From Hanstruepera neustonica (GTDB lineage: Bacteria > Bacteroidota > Bacteroidia > Flavobacteriales > Flavobacteriaceae), in contig NZ_POWF01000001.1 of NCBI RefSeq assembly GCF_002895005.1, positions 943,209 through 1,007,208 of the forward strand: a DNA stretch of 64,000 bases. The letters are read 5' to 3'. The notes beneath the pieces are model-generated. The model saw nothing but the letters and a program-made list of their open reading frames with translations. It was not told the DNA's origin and made no database searches. Below, piece after piece: positions 35,795 through 45,612 of the stretch (its first letter is position 1; the number at the start of each line of letters is the position of its first letter). The position numbers and the translations under genes are program-made.

Positions 35795-36073
35795 ATGTCA
35801 AGATCATTAAAAAAAGGACCTTACGTTCATTATAAATTAGAGAAAAAAGTTGCTGCAAATGTTGAAGCTAACAAAAAAACGGTTATCAAAACGTGGTCAA
35901 GAGCCTCAATGATAACACCTGATTTTGTTGGTCAAACGATCGCAGTGCATAACGGACGCCAGTTTGTTCCAGTTTATGTAACTGAAAACATGGTAGGACA
36001 CAAGTTAGGAGAATTTTCACCAACACGATCTTTTAGAGGTCATGCAGGTGCTAAAAATAAAGGTAAAAAGTAG
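35795..36073 (+). CDS. rpsS: 30S ribosomal protein S19
   Basis: This 92-residue S19 is in the 30S head near the A-site finger. [14 protein letters not shown] opens the protein and the [18 protein letters not shown] tail is conserved. Confidence 0.99.
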   Translation: MSRSLKKGPYVHYKLEKKVAANVEANKKTVIKTWSRASMITPDFVGQTIAVHNGRQFVPVYVTENMVGHKLGEFSPTRSFRGHAGAKNKGKK

Positions 36074-36079
36074 TAAGCT

Positions 36080-36487
36080 ATGGGAAGTCGTAAAAAACAA
36101 ATGGCAGACGCTATTAAGGAAGAAAAGAAGCAAGTTGCTTTTGCTAAACTTAATAACTGTCCTACGTCACCGAGAAAAATGCGTTTAGTAGCCGATTTAG
36201 TAAGAGGTGAACGCGTAGAGAAAGCGCTTAATATTTTGAAATTTAGCCAAAAGGAAGCGTCTAATCGTTTAGAGAAATTGTTATTGTCTGCAATTGCAAA
36301 CTGGCAAGCTAAAAACGAAGATGCAAGTATTGAAGAGGCTGAATTGTTTGTTAAGGAGATTAGAGTAGATGGTGGAACAATGCTAAAAAGATTGCGTCCA
36401 GCACCTCAAGGTCGTGCACACAGAATTAGAAAACGTTCAAACCATGTTACATTAGTGGTTGGAGCTAACAATAACACACAAGCTTAA
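36080..36487 (+). CDS. rplV: 50S ribosomal protein L22
   Basis: This 135-residue L22 contributes the beta-hairpin of the exit tunnel ([19 protein letters not shown]). The N-terminus is extended by about 20 polar residues compared with E. coli L22 ([17 protein letters not shown]), and the core begins near [20 protein letters not shown]. An internal start at 36101 (MADAIKEE) would shorten this extension. Confidence 0.97.
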   Translation: MGSRKKQMADAIKEEKKQVAFAKLNNCPTSPRKMRLVADLVRGERVEKALNILKFSQKEASNRLEKLLLSAIANWQAKNEDASIEEAELFVKEIRVDGGTMLKRLRPAPQGRAHRIRKRSNHVTLVVGANNNTQA

Positions 36488-36495
36488 GTAGAGAT

Positions 36496-37215
36496 ATGGG
36501 ACAAAAAACAAATCCAATCGGAAATCGTTTAGGAATTATCAGAGGATGGGAATCTAACTGGTACGGAGGAAATGATTATGGCGATAAACTTGCCGAAGAC
36601 GATAAGATCAGAAAATACGTTCACGCACGTCTATCTAAAGCTAGTGTTTCTAGAGTAATTATTGAAAGAACTTTGAAACTTGTAACCGTTACTATCACTA
36701 CGGCTCGTCCAGGTATCATCATTGGTAAAGGCGGTCAAGAGGTAGACAAGTTAAAAGAAGAGCTTAAGAAAATTACCGGAAAAGAAGTTCAGATCAACAT
36801 TTTTGAAATCAAAAGACCTGAACTAGATGCATTTTTAGTAGCATCAAGTATTGCACGTCAAATAGAAAATAGAATTTCTTACCGTCGAGCAATTAAGATG
36901 GCTATTGCTGCTACAATGCGTATGAATGCTGAAGGAATTAAAGTTCAAATCAGTGGTCGTTTAAATGGTGCTGAAATGGCGCGTAGTGAACACTACAAAG
37001 AAGGACGTATTCCTTTATCAACATTTAGAGCCGATATTGACTATGCTTTAGTTGAAGCCCATACTACTTACGGTAGATTAGGTGTTAAAGTATGGATCAT
37101 GAAAGGTGAAGTATATGGTAAAAGAGAACTTTCTCCGCTTGTTGGTTTATCTAAAAAGCAAGGAAAAGGTGGACGTGGTGGTGCAAGAGAAAACAAATCA
37201 CGTCGTAGAAAGTAA
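36496..37215 (+). CDS. rpsC: 30S ribosomal protein S3
   Basis: This 239-residue S3 is part of the mRNA entry helicase. The KH domain motif [14 protein letters not shown] is clear and the C-terminal domain carries [14 protein letters not shown] Gly/Lys/Arg-rich tail ([16 protein letters not shown]) ends the protein. Confidence 0.99.
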   Translation: MGQKTNPIGNRLGIIRGWESNWYGGNDYGDKLAEDDKIRKYVHARLSKASVSRVIIERTLKLVTVTITTARPGIIIGKGGQEVDKLKEELKKITGKEVQINIFEIKRPELDAFLVASSIARQIENRISYRRAIKMAIAATMRMNAEGIKVQISGRLNGAEMARSEHYKEGRIPLSTFRADIDYALVEAHTTYGRLGVKVWIMKGEVYGKRELSPLVGLSKKQGKGGRGGARENKSRRRK

Positions 37216-37235
37216 TTTTTTAAAGAAAAGAAAGC

Positions 37236-37655
37236 ATGTTACAGCCTAAAAGAACAAAATTTCGTAAGCAAATGAAAGGTCGCATGAAGGGCAATGCCGA
37301 AAGAGGGCATCGTCTATCAAGTGGAACCTTTGGTATAAAGTCGCTAGACTCAAATTTTATCACAGCGCGTCAAATTGAAGCTGCGCGTATTGCTGCAACC
37401 CGTTACATGAAAAGGGAAGGATCAATCTGGATTAAGATATTTCCAGACAAGCCTATCACTAAAAAGCCTCTTGAGGTACGTATGGGTAAAGGTAAAGGTG
37501 CCGTTGAATATTGGGCAGCAGTTGTTAAACCAGGTCGTATACTTTTCGAAGTAGGTGGTGTGCCATTAGAAGTTGCTAAAGAAGCGTTGCGTTTAGCTGC
37601 ACAGAAGTTGCCAGTTAAAACTAAATTTATAATTGCTAGAGATTACGAAGCATAA
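37236..37655 (+). CDS. rplP: 50S ribosomal protein L16
   Basis: This 139-residue L16 helps position A-site t[21 protein letters not shown] is the conserved start and the [20 protein letters not shown] loop carries the Arg hydroxylated in some bacteria. It lies 20 bases after rpsC. Confidence 0.99.
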   Translation: MLQPKRTKFRKQMKGRMKGNAERGHRLSSGTFGIKSLDSNFITARQIEAARIAATRYMKREGSIWIKIFPDKPITKKPLEVRMGKGKGAVEYWAAVVKPGRILFEVGGVPLEVAKEALRLAAQKLPVKTKFIIARDYEA

Positions 37656-37668
37656 TTTATTTGATACT

Positions 37669-37860
37669 ATGAAACAATCAGAAATTAAAGAATTATCAGT
37701 AGCTGAGTTACAAGAGAAACTTGGTGAGACAAAAAAGAGTTATTCAGATATGAAATTGGCTCATGCAATTTCTCCTCTAGAGAATCCAATTCAATTGCGT
37801 TCAGTTAGAAGAACAATAGCTAGAATTGCAACAGAATTAACTAAAAGAGAATTACAATAA
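37669..37860 (+). CDS. rpmC: 50S ribosomal protein L29
   Basis: This 63-residue L29 is a two-helix protein at the tunnel exit. The start MKQSEIKELSVAELQEKL matches the family. A TTG codon 12 codons upstream would overlap rplP and is not used. PLENPIQLRSVRRTIARI is the conserved second helix. Confidence 0.98.
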   Translation: MKQSEIKELSVAELQEKLGETKKSYSDMKLAHAISPLENPIQLRSVRRTIARIATELTKRELQ

Positions 37861-37872
37861 TTCTGCAGAAAG

Positions 37873-38130
37873 ATGGAAACAAGAAATTTAAGAAAAGAAC
37901 GTATAGGAATTGTTACTAGTAATAAGATGCAGAAATCTATTGTAGTTTCTGAAGTTAAGAAAGTAAAACATCCTATGTATGGAAAGTTCGTGTTAAAGAC
38001 TAAAAAATATGTTGCGCACGACGAGACAAACGATTGTAACATTGGAGATACTGTAAAGATCATGGAAACAAGACCTATGAGTAAATCCAAATGTTGGAGA
38101 TTAGTTGAAATAATTGAAAGAGCGAAGTAA
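37873..38130 (+). CDS. rpsQ: 30S ribosomal protein S17
   Basis: This 85-residue OB-fold S17 binds the 5' domain of 16S r[23 protein letters not shown] and the [19 protein letters not shown] motif are diagnostic. Confidence 0.99.
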   Translation: METRNLRKERIGIVTSNKMQKSIVVSEVKKVKHPMYGKFVLKTKKYVAHDETNDCNIGDTVKIMETRPMSKSKCWRLVEIIERAK

Positions 38131-38132
38131 TT

Positions 38133-38501
38133 ATGGTACAGACTGAATCAAGATTAAAAGTAGCTGATAACACCGGAGCGAAAGAGGTTTTAACCATTCG
38201 CGTATTAGGTGGAACCAAAAGAAGATACGCTTCTGTAGGAGACAAAATTGTTGTTTCTGTTAAAGATGCAACTCCTAATGGAAACATTAAAAAAGGAGCT
38301 GTATCTACCGCAGTTGTTGTACGTACTAGAAAAGAAGTAAGAAGACCAGATGGTTCTTACATTCGTTTTGACGACAATGCATGTGTATTATTGAACCCAA
38401 CAGGTGAAATGAGAGGTACACGTGTATTTGGTCCTGTTGCTAGAGAACTTCGTGATAAACAATTCATGAAAATTGTATCATTGGCACCTGAAGTGCTTTA
38501 A
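38133..38501 (+). CDS. rplN: 50S ribosomal protein L14
   Basis: This 122-residue L14 forms an intersubunit bridge and is the docking site of silencing factor Rsf[20 protein letters not shown] and [23 protein letters not shown], in part, mark the family. The stop at 38499-38501 touches a possible upstream start of rplX. Confidence 0.99.
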   Translation: MVQTESRLKVADNTGAKEVLTIRVLGGTKRRYASVGDKIVVSVKDATPNGNIKKGAVSTAVVVRTRKEVRRPDGSYIRFDDNACVLLNPTGEMRGTRVFGPVARELRDKQFMKIVSLAPEVL

Positions 38502-38512
38502 TGAAAAATAAA

Positions 38513-38824
38513 ATGACAAAGCTTAAAATTAAATCAGGAGATACTGTAAAGGTAATAGCTGGAGATCACAAAGGATCAGAAGGTAAAGTACTTCAAGTAT
38601 TAATAGATAAGAACAAGGCGATCGTTGAGGGCGTAAACTTGGTGAAGAAACACATGAAACCAAGTGCACAAAATCCTCAAGGAGGAATCGTTGAAAAGGA
38701 AGCAGCTATTCATATTTCTAACTTATCATTGATGACCTCTAAAGGAGAAGCAACACGAGTTGGATATAGAATGGAAGGCGATAAAAAAGTGAGATTTTCC
38801 AAAAAATCAAATGAAGTAATATAG
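38513..38824 (+). CDS. rplX: 50S ribosomal protein L24
   Basis: This 103-residue L24 starts assembly at the 5' end of 23S rRNA. It has the KOW motif ([20 protein letters not shown]). Two starts are possible: the ATG at 38501, which overlaps the rplN stop as TAATG, and the ATG at 38513, which gives the more usual N-terminus [10 protein letters not shown]. The second is used here. If the first is right, the protein is four residues longer and coupled to rplN. Confidence 0.96.
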   Translation: MTKLKIKSGDTVKVIAGDHKGSEGKVLQVLIDKNKAIVEGVNLVKKHMKPSAQNPQGGIVEKEAAIHISNLSLMTSKGEATRVGYRMEGDKKVRFSKKSNEVI

Positions 38825-38826
38825 TT

Positions 38827-39378
38827 ATGGCGTATTTACCGAGACTTAAAGAAGAGTATAAAAGCAGAGTAATTGCAGCTCTTACAGACGAATTTGGTTA
38901 TAGTAATGTAATGCAGGTACCTAAACTTCAAAAGATAGTATTATCTAAAGGAGTAGGTGCGGCCGTTGCTGATAAAAAGTTAATTGATCATGCTGTTGAA
39001 GAATTAACAACTATAACAGGACAAAAAGCTATAGCAACCATGTCTAAAAAAGACGTGGCATCTTTCAAGCTACGTAAAGGTATGCCAATTGGGGCAAAGG
39101 TTACGTTAAGAGGTGAAAGAATGTACGAATTTTTAGATCGTTTAATTACATCGGCCTTACCACGTGTAAGAGATTTTAACGGAATTAAAGCTACTGGATT
39201 TGACGGAAGAGGTAATTACAATTTAGGTATTACCGAGCAAATTATCTTCCCAGAAATTGATATTGATAAAGTCAATAAAATCTCTGGTATGGATATTACA
39301 TTTGTAACTTCTGCAGCTACAGATAAAGAAGCAAAATCATTATTAACCGAATTAGGATTACCGTTTCAAAAGAATTAA
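38827..39378 (+). CDS. rplE: 50S ribosomal protein L5
   Basis: This 183-residue L5 binds 5S rRNA and contacts P-site tRNA. The opening [17 protein letters not shown] and the [20 protein letters not shown] motif are conserved. It starts three bases after rplX ends. Confidence 0.99.
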   Translation: MAYLPRLKEEYKSRVIAALTDEFGYSNVMQVPKLQKIVLSKGVGAAVADKKLIDHAVEELTTITGQKAIATMSKKDVASFKLRKGMPIGAKVTLRGERMYEFLDRLITSALPRVRDFNGIKATGFDGRGNYNLGITEQIIFPEIDIDKVNKISGMDITFVTSAATDKEAKSLLTELGLPFQKN

Positions 39379-39381
39379 GAT

Positions 39382-39651
39382 ATGGCTAAAGAATCAATGA
39401 AAGCCCGTGAGGTAAAAAGAGCAAAAATGGTAGCAAAGTATGCTGAAAAACGTAAAGCTTTAAAAGAAGCTGGCGATTATGAAGCATTACAAAAATTACC
39501 AAAAAATGCTTCTCCAGTTCGTATGCACAACCGTTGTAAACTTACAGGAAGACCAAAAGGGTATATGAGAACATTTGGTATTTCTCGTGTATTATTTAGA
39601 GAAATGGCTAACCAAGGGTTAATTCCAGGTGTTAAAAAAGCAAGTTGGTAA
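39382..39651 (+). CDS. rpsN: 30S ribosomal protein S14, zinc-free type
   Basis: This 89-residue S14 is of the long form that lacks the CxxC-CxxC zinc ribbon. Only one Cys ([14 protein letters not shown]) is present. The C-terminus [11 protein letters not shown] is conserved. Lack of zinc ligands fits rpmJ in the same cluster. Confidence 0.98.
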   Translation: MAKESMKAREVKRAKMVAKYAEKRKALKEAGDYEALQKLPKNASPVRMHNRCKLTGRPKGYMRTFGISRVLFREMANQGLIPGVKKASW

Positions 39652-39721
39652 AAATTATTAATTGGTTTCAGGTTTAATTCCGATAGTCGTAATTAAAAAC
39701 CGTTACCGCAAATTTATAACT

Positions 39722-40120
39722 ATGTATACAGATCCAATAGCGGATTATTTAACAAGAATTAGAAACGCAGTGCGTGCTAATCACAGAGTGGTTGAGATTC
39801 CTGCATCTAATCTTAAAAAAGAAATCACTAAAATATTATTCGATCAAGGATATATTTTAAGTTACAAATTCGAAGATTCAGCTGTACAAGGGACTATTAA
39901 GATAGCTCTTAAGTACAACAAGGAAACTAAAGAACCTGTAATTAAGAAGATTCAAAGAATAAGTAAACCAGGTTTACGTAAGTACGCAAGTTCAAAAGAT
40001 CTTCCAAGAATTCTTAACGGTCTTGGTATTGCAATCGTTTCTACCTCTCATGGTGTAATGACTGGAAAACAAGCTCAACAAGAAAATGTTGGAGGAGAAG
40101 TACTTTGTTACGTTTACTAA
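39722..40120 (+). CDS. rpsH: 30S ribosomal protein S8
   Basis: This 132-residue S8 binds the central domain of 16S rRNA and represses the spc operon in E. coli. The start [16 protein letters not shown] is the family N-terminus. A TTG at 39662 in the same frame would add 20 unrelated residues and is rejected. The 70-base gap to rpsN is longer than most here and could hold a translational control site, but no obvious stem mimicking the S8 target was seen. Confidence 0.98.
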   Translation: MYTDPIADYLTRIRNAVRANHRVVEIPASNLKKEITKILFDQGYILSYKFEDSAVQGTIKIALKYNKETKEPVIKKIQRISKPGLRKYASSKDLPRILNGLGIAIVSTSHGVMTGKQAQQENVGGEVLCYVY

Positions 40121-40138
40121 TTAAAAAGACTATAAGAC

Positions 40139-40681
40139 ATGTCAAGAATAGGTAATAACCCAGTAGGAATTCCGGAAGGAGTTACAGTTGAAGTCAACGA
40201 TAACATAGTTACTGTAAAAGGAAAATTAGGAGAATTAACTCAAGAATTTTCAAATGTATCTATCAAAGTTGAAGATGGAAATGTTTTAGTGGAGCGTTCT
40301 TCAGACAAAAAAGAAGACAAAGCAAAGCATGGTCTTTATAGAGCACTTCTATCTAATATGATTGAAGGTGTTTCTAAGGGATGGACAAAAGAATTAGAGT
40401 TAGTAGGTGTTGGATATAGAGCTACCAATCAAGGTCAAAAATTAGATTTGGCTTTAGGGTTCTCTCATAACATCATTATGGATTTAGCTCCAGAAGTTAA
40501 AGTGGAAACTGTAACTGAAAAAGGGAAAAATCCAATAGTAAAACTAACCTCTCACGATAAGCAATTGGTTGGACAGGTAGCGGCTAAAATTCGCGCGTTT
40601 AGAAAACCAGAGCCTTACAAAGGTAAAGGTGTGAAGTTTGTTGGTGAACAAATAAGAAGAAAAGCAGGTAAATCAGCTTAA
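40139..40681 (+). CDS. rplF: 50S ribosomal protein L6
   Basis: This 180-residue L6 lies at the factor-binding site. It is made of two similar domains (MSRIGNNPVGIPEGVTVEV opens the first) and has the C-terminal signature EPYKGKGVKFVGEQIRRK, partly shown. Confidence 0.99.
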   Translation: MSRIGNNPVGIPEGVTVEVNDNIVTVKGKLGELTQEFSNVSIKVEDGNVLVERSSDKKEDKAKHGLYRALLSNMIEGVSKGWTKELELVGVGYRATNQGQKLDLALGFSHNIIMDLAPEVKVETVTEKGKNPIVKLTSHDKQLVGQVAAKIRAFRKPEPYKGKGVKFVGEQIRRKAGKSA

Positions 40682-40691
40682 TAAGTAAGTT

Positions 40692-41048
40692 ATGGCATTA
40701 ACAAAGAACGAAAGACGATTAAGAATTAAGAACAGAGTTCGCAAGATAGTTTCAGGCACTGAAGCTAGACCAAGGTTATCTGTTTTTAGAAGTAATAAGG
40801 AAATATATGCTCAAATAGTTGATGACGTTACTGGTAAAACTATCAGTGCTGCATCTTCTAGAGACAAAGACATTAGTTCTGCAAAAGGTACAAAAATGGA
40901 AATTGCTGCATTAGTAGGAAAATCTGTTGCTGAAAAAGCCCTTAAAGCAGGTGTTGAAAAAATCTCTTTTGATAGAGGAGGTTATTTATATCACGGTAGA
41001 GTAAAATCATTAGCAGAAGGTGCTAGAGAAGCAGGACTTAAATTCTAA
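40692..41048 (+). CDS. rplR: 50S ribosomal protein L18
   Basis: This 118-residue L18 binds 5S rRNA together with L5. [18 protein letters not shown] and the [20 protein letters not shown] tail are diagnostic. Confidence 0.99.
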   Translation: MALTKNERRLRIKNRVRKIVSGTEARPRLSVFRSNKEIYAQIVDDVTGKTISAASSRDKDISSAKGTKMEIAALVGKSVAEKALKAGVEKISFDRGGYLYHGRVKSLAEGAREAGLKF

Positions 41049-41054
41049 GAAATT

Positions 41055-41579
41055 ATGTATCAGAAATACAAAAGCGCAGAACTAGTAAAGCCAAGTGGAT
41101 TAGATCTTAAAGATCGTTTAGTTGGCGTACAAAGAGTAACAAAAGTAACCAAAGGTGGTAGAGCATTCGGATTTTCAGCAATAGTTGTTGTTGGTGATGA
41201 AGCTGGCGTCGTTGGTCACGGTTTAGGAAAGTCTAAAGATGTAGCGAGTGCAATTGCTAAAGCAGTTGAGGATGCTAAGAAAAATTTAGTACGTATCCCA
41301 ATCGTAAAAGGAACGTTACCACACGAACAAAAAGGTAAGTATGGTGGAGCACGAGTAAACATCATCCCTGCAGCTCCTGGTACAGGGGTTATTGCTGGTG
41401 GTGCTGTGAGAACAGTATTGGAAGCAGTAGGTGTACACGATGTATTATCAAAATCTCAAGGTTCATCTAACCCACACAACGTAGTTAAGGCAACGTTTGA
41501 TGCTTTATTACAATTAAGAGACGCAAGAACGATTGCTCGTGACAGAGGAATTTCTCTTGAAAAAGTGTTTAAAGGATAA
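41055..41579 (+). CDS. rpsE: 30S ribosomal protein S5
   Basis: This 174-residue S5 takes part in mRNA entry and decoding accuracy. The N-terminal double-stranded-RNA-binding region carries [20 protein letters not shown], and the C-terminal domain has [20 protein letters not shown]. Confidence 0.99.
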   Translation: MYQKYKSAELVKPSGLDLKDRLVGVQRVTKVTKGGRAFGFSAIVVVGDEAGVVGHGLGKSKDVASAIAKAVEDAKKNLVRIPIVKGTLPHEQKGKYGGARVNIIPAAPGTGVIAGGAVRTVLEAVGVHDVLSKSQGSSNPHNVVKATFDALLQLRDARTIARDRGISLEKVFKG

Positions 41580-41590
41580 TAAGGAAAACG

Positions 41591-41773
41591 ATGGCAAAGA
41601 TTAAAGTAAAAAAAGTAAAGAGTGCAATCAATCGTACTAAAAGACAAAAGCTAACATTGGAAGCTTTAGGTCTTAAGAAGATTGGTCAAGTAGTAGAGCA
41701 CGATGCCACACCAAATATCCTTGGTATGGTTGCTAAAGTTTCACATTTAGTTTCTGTTGAAGAAACAAAATAA
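41591..41773 (+). CDS. rpmD: 50S ribosomal protein L30
   Basis: This 60-residue L30 is complete, with KIKVKKVKSAINRTKRQKLT and the GLKKIGQVVEHDATPNILGM motif. It lies between rpsE and rplO as in most bacteria. Confidence 0.98.
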   Translation: MAKIKVKKVKSAINRTKRQKLTLEALGLKKIGQVVEHDATPNILGMVAKVSHLVSVEETK

Positions 41774-41786
41774 TATATACTGAAAA

Positions 41787-42239
41787 ATGGATTTAAGTAA
41801 TTTAAAACCTGCAGAAGGTTCAGTTAAAAGTCAAGGAAAACGAGTAGGTAGAGGACAAGGTTCTGGTAAAGGTGGTACTGCAACACGTGGTCACAAAGGT
41901 GCCAAGTCACGTTCTGGTTATTCTAAAAAGATTGGATTTGAAGGTGGACAAATGCCACTTCAAAGACGTGTTCCTAAGTTTGGCTTCACAAATATCAATC
42001 GTGTGGAATATCAAGGTGTTAATCTTGATACCCTACAACAATTGGTAGATGATAAGAAAATTAAAGATACTGTAGATTTAGATACATTAATGGCCTTTAA
42101 AGTTGTTGGCAAGAACGATCTTGTTAAGATTTTAGGTAGAGGTGAATTAAAATCAAAATTAACAGTAACAGCTCATAAGTTTACTGCTTCGGCTAAAGCT
42201 GCTATTGAAGCTGCCGGTGGAGAGGCTGTAACTTTATAA
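41787..42239 (+). CDS. rplO: 50S ribosomal protein L15
   Basis: This 150-residue L15 has the glycine-rich N-terminal extension (GRGQGSGKGGTATRGHKGAK) that threads into 23S rRNA, and the C-terminal globular domain ending AAIEAAGGEAVTL. It lies 15 bases before secY. Confidence 0.99.
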   Translation: MDLSNLKPAEGSVKSQGKRVGRGQGSGKGGTATRGHKGAKSRSGYSKKIGFEGGQMPLQRRVPKFGFTNINRVEYQGVNLDTLQQLVDDKKIKDTVDLDTLMAFKVVGKNDLVKILGRGELKSKLTVTAHKFTASAKAAIEAAGGEAVTL

Positions 42240-42254
42240 TCCCGATATAAGCGC

Positions 42255-43598
42255 ATGAAATTTAAAGAGACATTAAAAAATGTTTGGAAAATAGAAGAAC
42301 TGAGAAACAGAATCGTTGTAACATTAGGTCTGTTATTGGTTTACCGTTTTGGTGCACAAGTAGTTTTACCTGGTATTGATGCTGCGCAATTAGAAGGATT
42401 ACAAGGTAACACTGAAGATGGTTTATTAGGTTTATTAAATGCTTTTACAGGAGGTGCTTTTGCTAACGCTTCTGTTTTTGCATTGGGTATTATGCCTTAT
42501 ATCTCAGCTTCAATTGTTGTACAGTTAATGGGAATCGCTATTCCATATTTGCAAAAATTACAAAAAGAAGGTGCTAGTGGTCAAAAGAAAATCACGCAAA
42601 TTACCAGATGGTTAACCATTGCTATTTGTTTGGTTCAGGCTCCTGGTTATTTGGCTAGTTTGCCAACGTTAGGTATTCCTGCGTCAGCATTCTTGCTAGG
42701 TCAAGGAACATTATTTTATTTCTCTTCTGTAATTATCCTAGTAACAGGGTGTATTTTCGCTATGTGGTTAGGAGAGAAAATTACAGATAAAGGAATTGGA
42801 AATGGTATTTCATTATTGATTATGGTGGGTATCATTGCGACATTGCCAAAGAACTTCTTGTTGAATGCTTCTTCTAGATTGGAGAGCAACAGCGTGATGT
42901 TAATTCTTTTTGAATTGGTAATCTGGTTGTTAATCATATTAGCTTCAGTTATGTTAGTCATGGCTGTTAGAAAGATTGCTGTTCAATATGCAAGACGTAC
43001 GGCTTCAGGAGGTTTTGAAAAGAATGTTTTTGGATCAAGACAATACATTCCTTTAAAGTTGAATGCTTCTGGTGTAATGCCAATCATTTTTGCTCAAGCC
43101 ATTATGTTTGTTCCAACGTTAATTGGTGGTTCTTCTTTCTTAAAAGAAACAGCAGTTGGGCAGTGGATGCAAACTAATTTTGCAGATATATTTGGATTTT
43201 GGTACAATTTAGTTTTTGCTTTATTGATTATTGTATTTACATATTTCTATACGGCAATTACAGTACCTACTAACAAAATGGCAGATGATTTAAAGAGAAG
43301 CGGTGGATTTATTCCAGGTATTCGTCCTGGAACTGAAACATCAGAATATCTTGACAAGATCATGTCTCAAATAACATTACCAGGTTCTATATTCTTGGCT
43401 TTAATAGCTGTGTTCCCAGCATTTATTGTAAAGTTAATGAATGTACAATCAGGATGGGCCTTATTTTTTGGTGGAACATCACTATTAATTATGGTCGGAG
43501 TTGCAATTGACACTATGCAGCAGGTAAACTCTTACTTGTTGAATAGACACTATGACGGCTTGATGAAAACAGGTAAAAATAGAAAAGCAGTAGCTTAA
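42255..43598 (+). CDS. secY: preprotein translocase subunit SecY
   Basis: This 447-residue inner-membrane channel exports proteins with SecE, SecG and SecA. Ten transmembrane helices are visible. The plug region follows TM1, and the cytoplasmic loops include KLQKEGASGQKK and the C5 loop PGIRPGTETSEYLDKI. It is joined to the ribosomal operon, so translocon supply follows ribosome supply. No adk or map gene follows. Confidence 0.99.
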   Translation: MKFKETLKNVWKIEELRNRIVVTLGLLLVYRFGAQVVLPGIDAAQLEGLQGNTEDGLLGLLNAFTGGAFANASVFALGIMPYISASIVVQLMGIAIPYLQKLQKEGASGQKKITQITRWLTIAICLVQAPGYLASLPTLGIPASAFLLGQGTLFYFSSVIILVTGCIFAMWLGEKITDKGIGNGISLLIMVGIIATLPKNFLLNASSRLESNSVMLILFELVIWLLIILASVMLVMAVRKIAVQYARRTASGGFEKNVFGSRQYIPLKLNASGVMPIIFAQAIMFVPTLIGGSSFLKETAVGQWMQTNFADIFGFWYNLVFALLIIVFTYFYTAITVPTNKMADDLKRSGGFIPGIRPGTETSEYLDKIMSQITLPGSIFLALIAVFPAFIVKLMNVQSGWALFFGGTSLLIMVGVAIDTMQQVNSYLLNRHYDGLMKTGKNRKAVA

Positions 43599-43607
43599 TA
43601 TCATACT

Positions 43608-43823
43608 ATGGCAAAACAAGCAGCAATAGAACAAGACGGAACAATTATAGAAGCATTATCAAATGCTATGTTTCGTGTTGAATTAGAAAATGGTCACATT
43701 GTGACAGCACACATTTCTGGTAAGATGCGTATGCACTACATTAAGTTGTTACCAGGGGATAAAGTAAAATTGGAAATGAGTCCTTACGATTTAACGAAGG
43801 CTCGAATAACTTATAGATACTAA
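43608..43823 (+). CDS. infA: translation initiation factor IF-1
   Basis: This 71-residue OB-fold factor blocks the A-site during initiation. The sequence [20 protein letters not shown] and the C-terminal [15 protein letters not shown], with typical IF-1 residues, make the call secure. It lies between secY and rpmJ. Confidence 0.98.
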   Translation: MAKQAAIEQDGTIIEALSNAMFRVELENGHIVTAHISGKMRMHYIKLLPGDKVKLEMSPYDLTKARITYRY

Positions 43824-43827
43824 TACG

Positions 43828-43944
43828 ATGAAAGTAAGAGCATCAGTAAAAAAAAGAAGCGCAGACTGTAAAATAGTTCGCAGAAAAGGTAGACTTTACG
43901 TCATTAACAAAAAGAATCCTAGATTCAAACAAAGACAAGGATAA
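43828..43944 (+). CDS. rpmJ: 50S ribosomal protein L36, zinc-free type
   Basis: This 38-residue L36 begins [18 protein letters not shown] and ends with PRFKQRQG, starting four bases after infA and ending two bases before rpsM. Of the usual three Cys and one His zinc ligands only Cys14 remains, so it is the C-minus form that needs no zinc. The gene is too short for standard ORF cutoffs. Confidence 0.97.
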   Translation: MKVRASVKKRSADCKIVRRKGRLYVINKKNPRFKQRQG

Positions 43945-43946
43945 TT

Positions 43947-44321
43947 ATGGCAAGAATTGCAGGTGTAGACATACCAAAAAACAAAAGAGGAGTTATCTCG
44001 CTAACTTATATCTATGGAATAGGTAAAAGTAGAGCAAAAGAAATTTTAGCCACTGCTAAAGTTGATGAAAGTACAAAAGTTCAAGACTGGACAGACGACG
44101 AAATTGGAAACATTCGTGAGGCTGTGGGATCTTTTACTATTGAAGGTGAATTACGTTCTGAAACACAATTGAACATTAAACGATTAATGGATATTGGATG
44201 TTATAGAGGTATTCGTCACAGAGCTGGTCTTCCATTAAGAGGACAGCGTACAAAAAACAACTCTAGAACTAGAAAAGGTAGAAGAAAAACAGTTGCTAAC
44301 AAGAAAATGGCAACTAAATAA
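43947..44321 (+). CDS. rpsM: 30S ribosomal protein S13
   Basis: This 124-residue S13 contacts P-site tRNA and L5. [20 protein letters not shown] and the basic tail [20 protein letters not shown] mark the family. Confidence 0.99.
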   Translation: MARIAGVDIPKNKRGVISLTYIYGIGKSRAKEILATAKVDESTKVQDWTDDEIGNIREAVGSFTIEGELRSETQLNIKRLMDIGCYRGIRHRAGLPLRGQRTKNNSRTRKGRRKTVANKKMATK

Positions 44322-44427
44322 TAAACAGACGATAGTCATTAGCGTTTAGAAGTTAGATGAATCTGTTTGAAATAGCAATGTTTAGGATTCTAACAACTAA
44401 AAACTAACAACTAGAACATTAAAAAAT
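44322..44427 (+). other. rpsM-rpsK spacer with direct repeats
   Basis: This 106-base spacer holds two copies of CTAACAACTA (44390-44399 and 44404-44413), 14 bases apart. An upstream AGTTAGAT near 44351 could pair with either copy. No promoter match was found. Other spacers of similar length lie at 44812-44909 and 45516-45612, where I see only a weak TTGG...CCAA hairpin (near 45530). Confidence 0.4.
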
Positions 44428-44811
44428 ATGGCAAAGTCAAGTACAAAAAAACGTAAAGTAGTAGTAGATGCTATTGGTGAAGCACACGTAACAGCTTCAT
44501 TCAACAACATTATCATTTCTCTTACAAACAAAAAAGGGGATGTTATTGCATGGTCATCTGCTGGTAAAATGGGATTCCGTGGATCTAAAAAGAATACACC
44601 TTATGCTGCTCAATTAGCTGCTGAAGATGCTGCTGGAGTAGCTCAAGAAGCTGGATTGAAAAAAGTAAAGGTTTATGTTAAAGGTCCTGGTAATGGTAGA
44701 GAATCTGCTATCCGTTCTATTCACAATGCTGGTATTGAAGTAACTGAAATTATTGATGTTACTCCATTACCACACAATGGATGTAGACCTCCAAAACGTA
44801 GAAGAGTTTAA
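44428..44811 (+). CDS. rpsK: 30S ribosomal protein S11
   Basis: This 127-residue S11 forms part of the mRNA exit channel. [20 protein letters not shown] and the tail [18 protein letters not shown] are diagnostic. Confidence 0.99.
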   Translation: MAKSSTKKRKVVVDAIGEAHVTASFNNIIISLTNKKGDVIAWSSAGKMGFRGSKKNTPYAAQLAAEDAAGVAQEAGLKKVKVYVKGPGNGRESAIRSIHNAGIEVTEIIDVTPLPHNGCRPPKRRRV

Positions 44812-44909
44812 TTATTAATAAATAACAAGTATCACGAGAGATCAACGATTATCGAAGGATAAGATTAAGACCTTAATTCATAATCACTCTCATAATTTAA
44901 TTTTTTAAA

Positions 44910-45515
44910 ATGGCAAGATATACTGGTCCTAAAACTAAAATAGCTCGTAAGTTTGGCGAAGCTATCTATGGAGAAGACAAATCTTTTGAGAAAAGAAACT
45001 ACCCTCCAGGTCAACATGGTGCTAATAAGCGTCGTGGTAAAAAATCTGAATATGCTATCCAATTAATGGAGAAGCAAAAAGCTAAATATACCTATGGTAT
45101 TTTAGAGCGTCAGTTCAGAAACATGTTCAAAAAAGCAACTGCAGCTCCTGGAATTACAGGTGAGGTTTTATTACAATTGTGTGAGTCACGTTTAGATAAC
45201 GTGGTTTTCAGAATGGGTATGGCACCTTCAAGAAGCGGAGCTAGACAATTAGTTTCTCACAGACACATTACCGTAAATGGTGAGTTGGTAAACATTCCAT
45301 CATACCAATTAAAAGCTGGTGATGTTGTAGCAGTTAGAGAAAAATCAAAATCATTGGAGTCAATTGCTAATTCATTAGCAAACTCAAACCACATTTATGA
45401 GTGGATTACTTGGAATAATGATAAAAAAGAAGGAACCTATGTATCGGTTCCAGCTAGAATCCAAATTCCAGAAAATATCAACGAGCAATTCATCGTCGAA
45501 TTGTATTCTAAATAA
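44910..45515 (+). CDS. rpsD: 30S ribosomal protein S4
   Basis: This 201-residue S4 nucleates the 30S body and, in E. coli, represses the alpha operon. [20 protein letters not shown] opens it. The S4 RNA-binding domain is at about 90-155 ([20 protein letters not shown]). The zinc-binding Cys of some S4 proteins are absent. Confidence 0.99.
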   Translation: MARYTGPKTKIARKFGEAIYGEDKSFEKRNYPPGQHGANKRRGKKSEYAIQLMEKQKAKYTYGILERQFRNMFKKATAAPGITGEVLLQLCESRLDNVVFRMGMAPSRSGARQLVSHRHITVNGELVNIPSYQLKAGDVVAVREKSKSLESIANSLANSNHIYEWITWNNDKKEGTYVSVPARIQIPENINEQFIVELYSK

Positions 45516-45612
45516 TAATTTAAAAACATTGGTATTTAGCCAAAGGGTTTATTCGTACTTCTTCAAACTTATAGACCGCGCAACTAAATAACAATTAAAA
45601 CGAAGAAATAAT

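Noticed and set aside
39662..39721. TTG start that would lengthen S8
   Set aside because: The extension is unrelated to S8 and the ATG at 39722 gives the family N-terminus.
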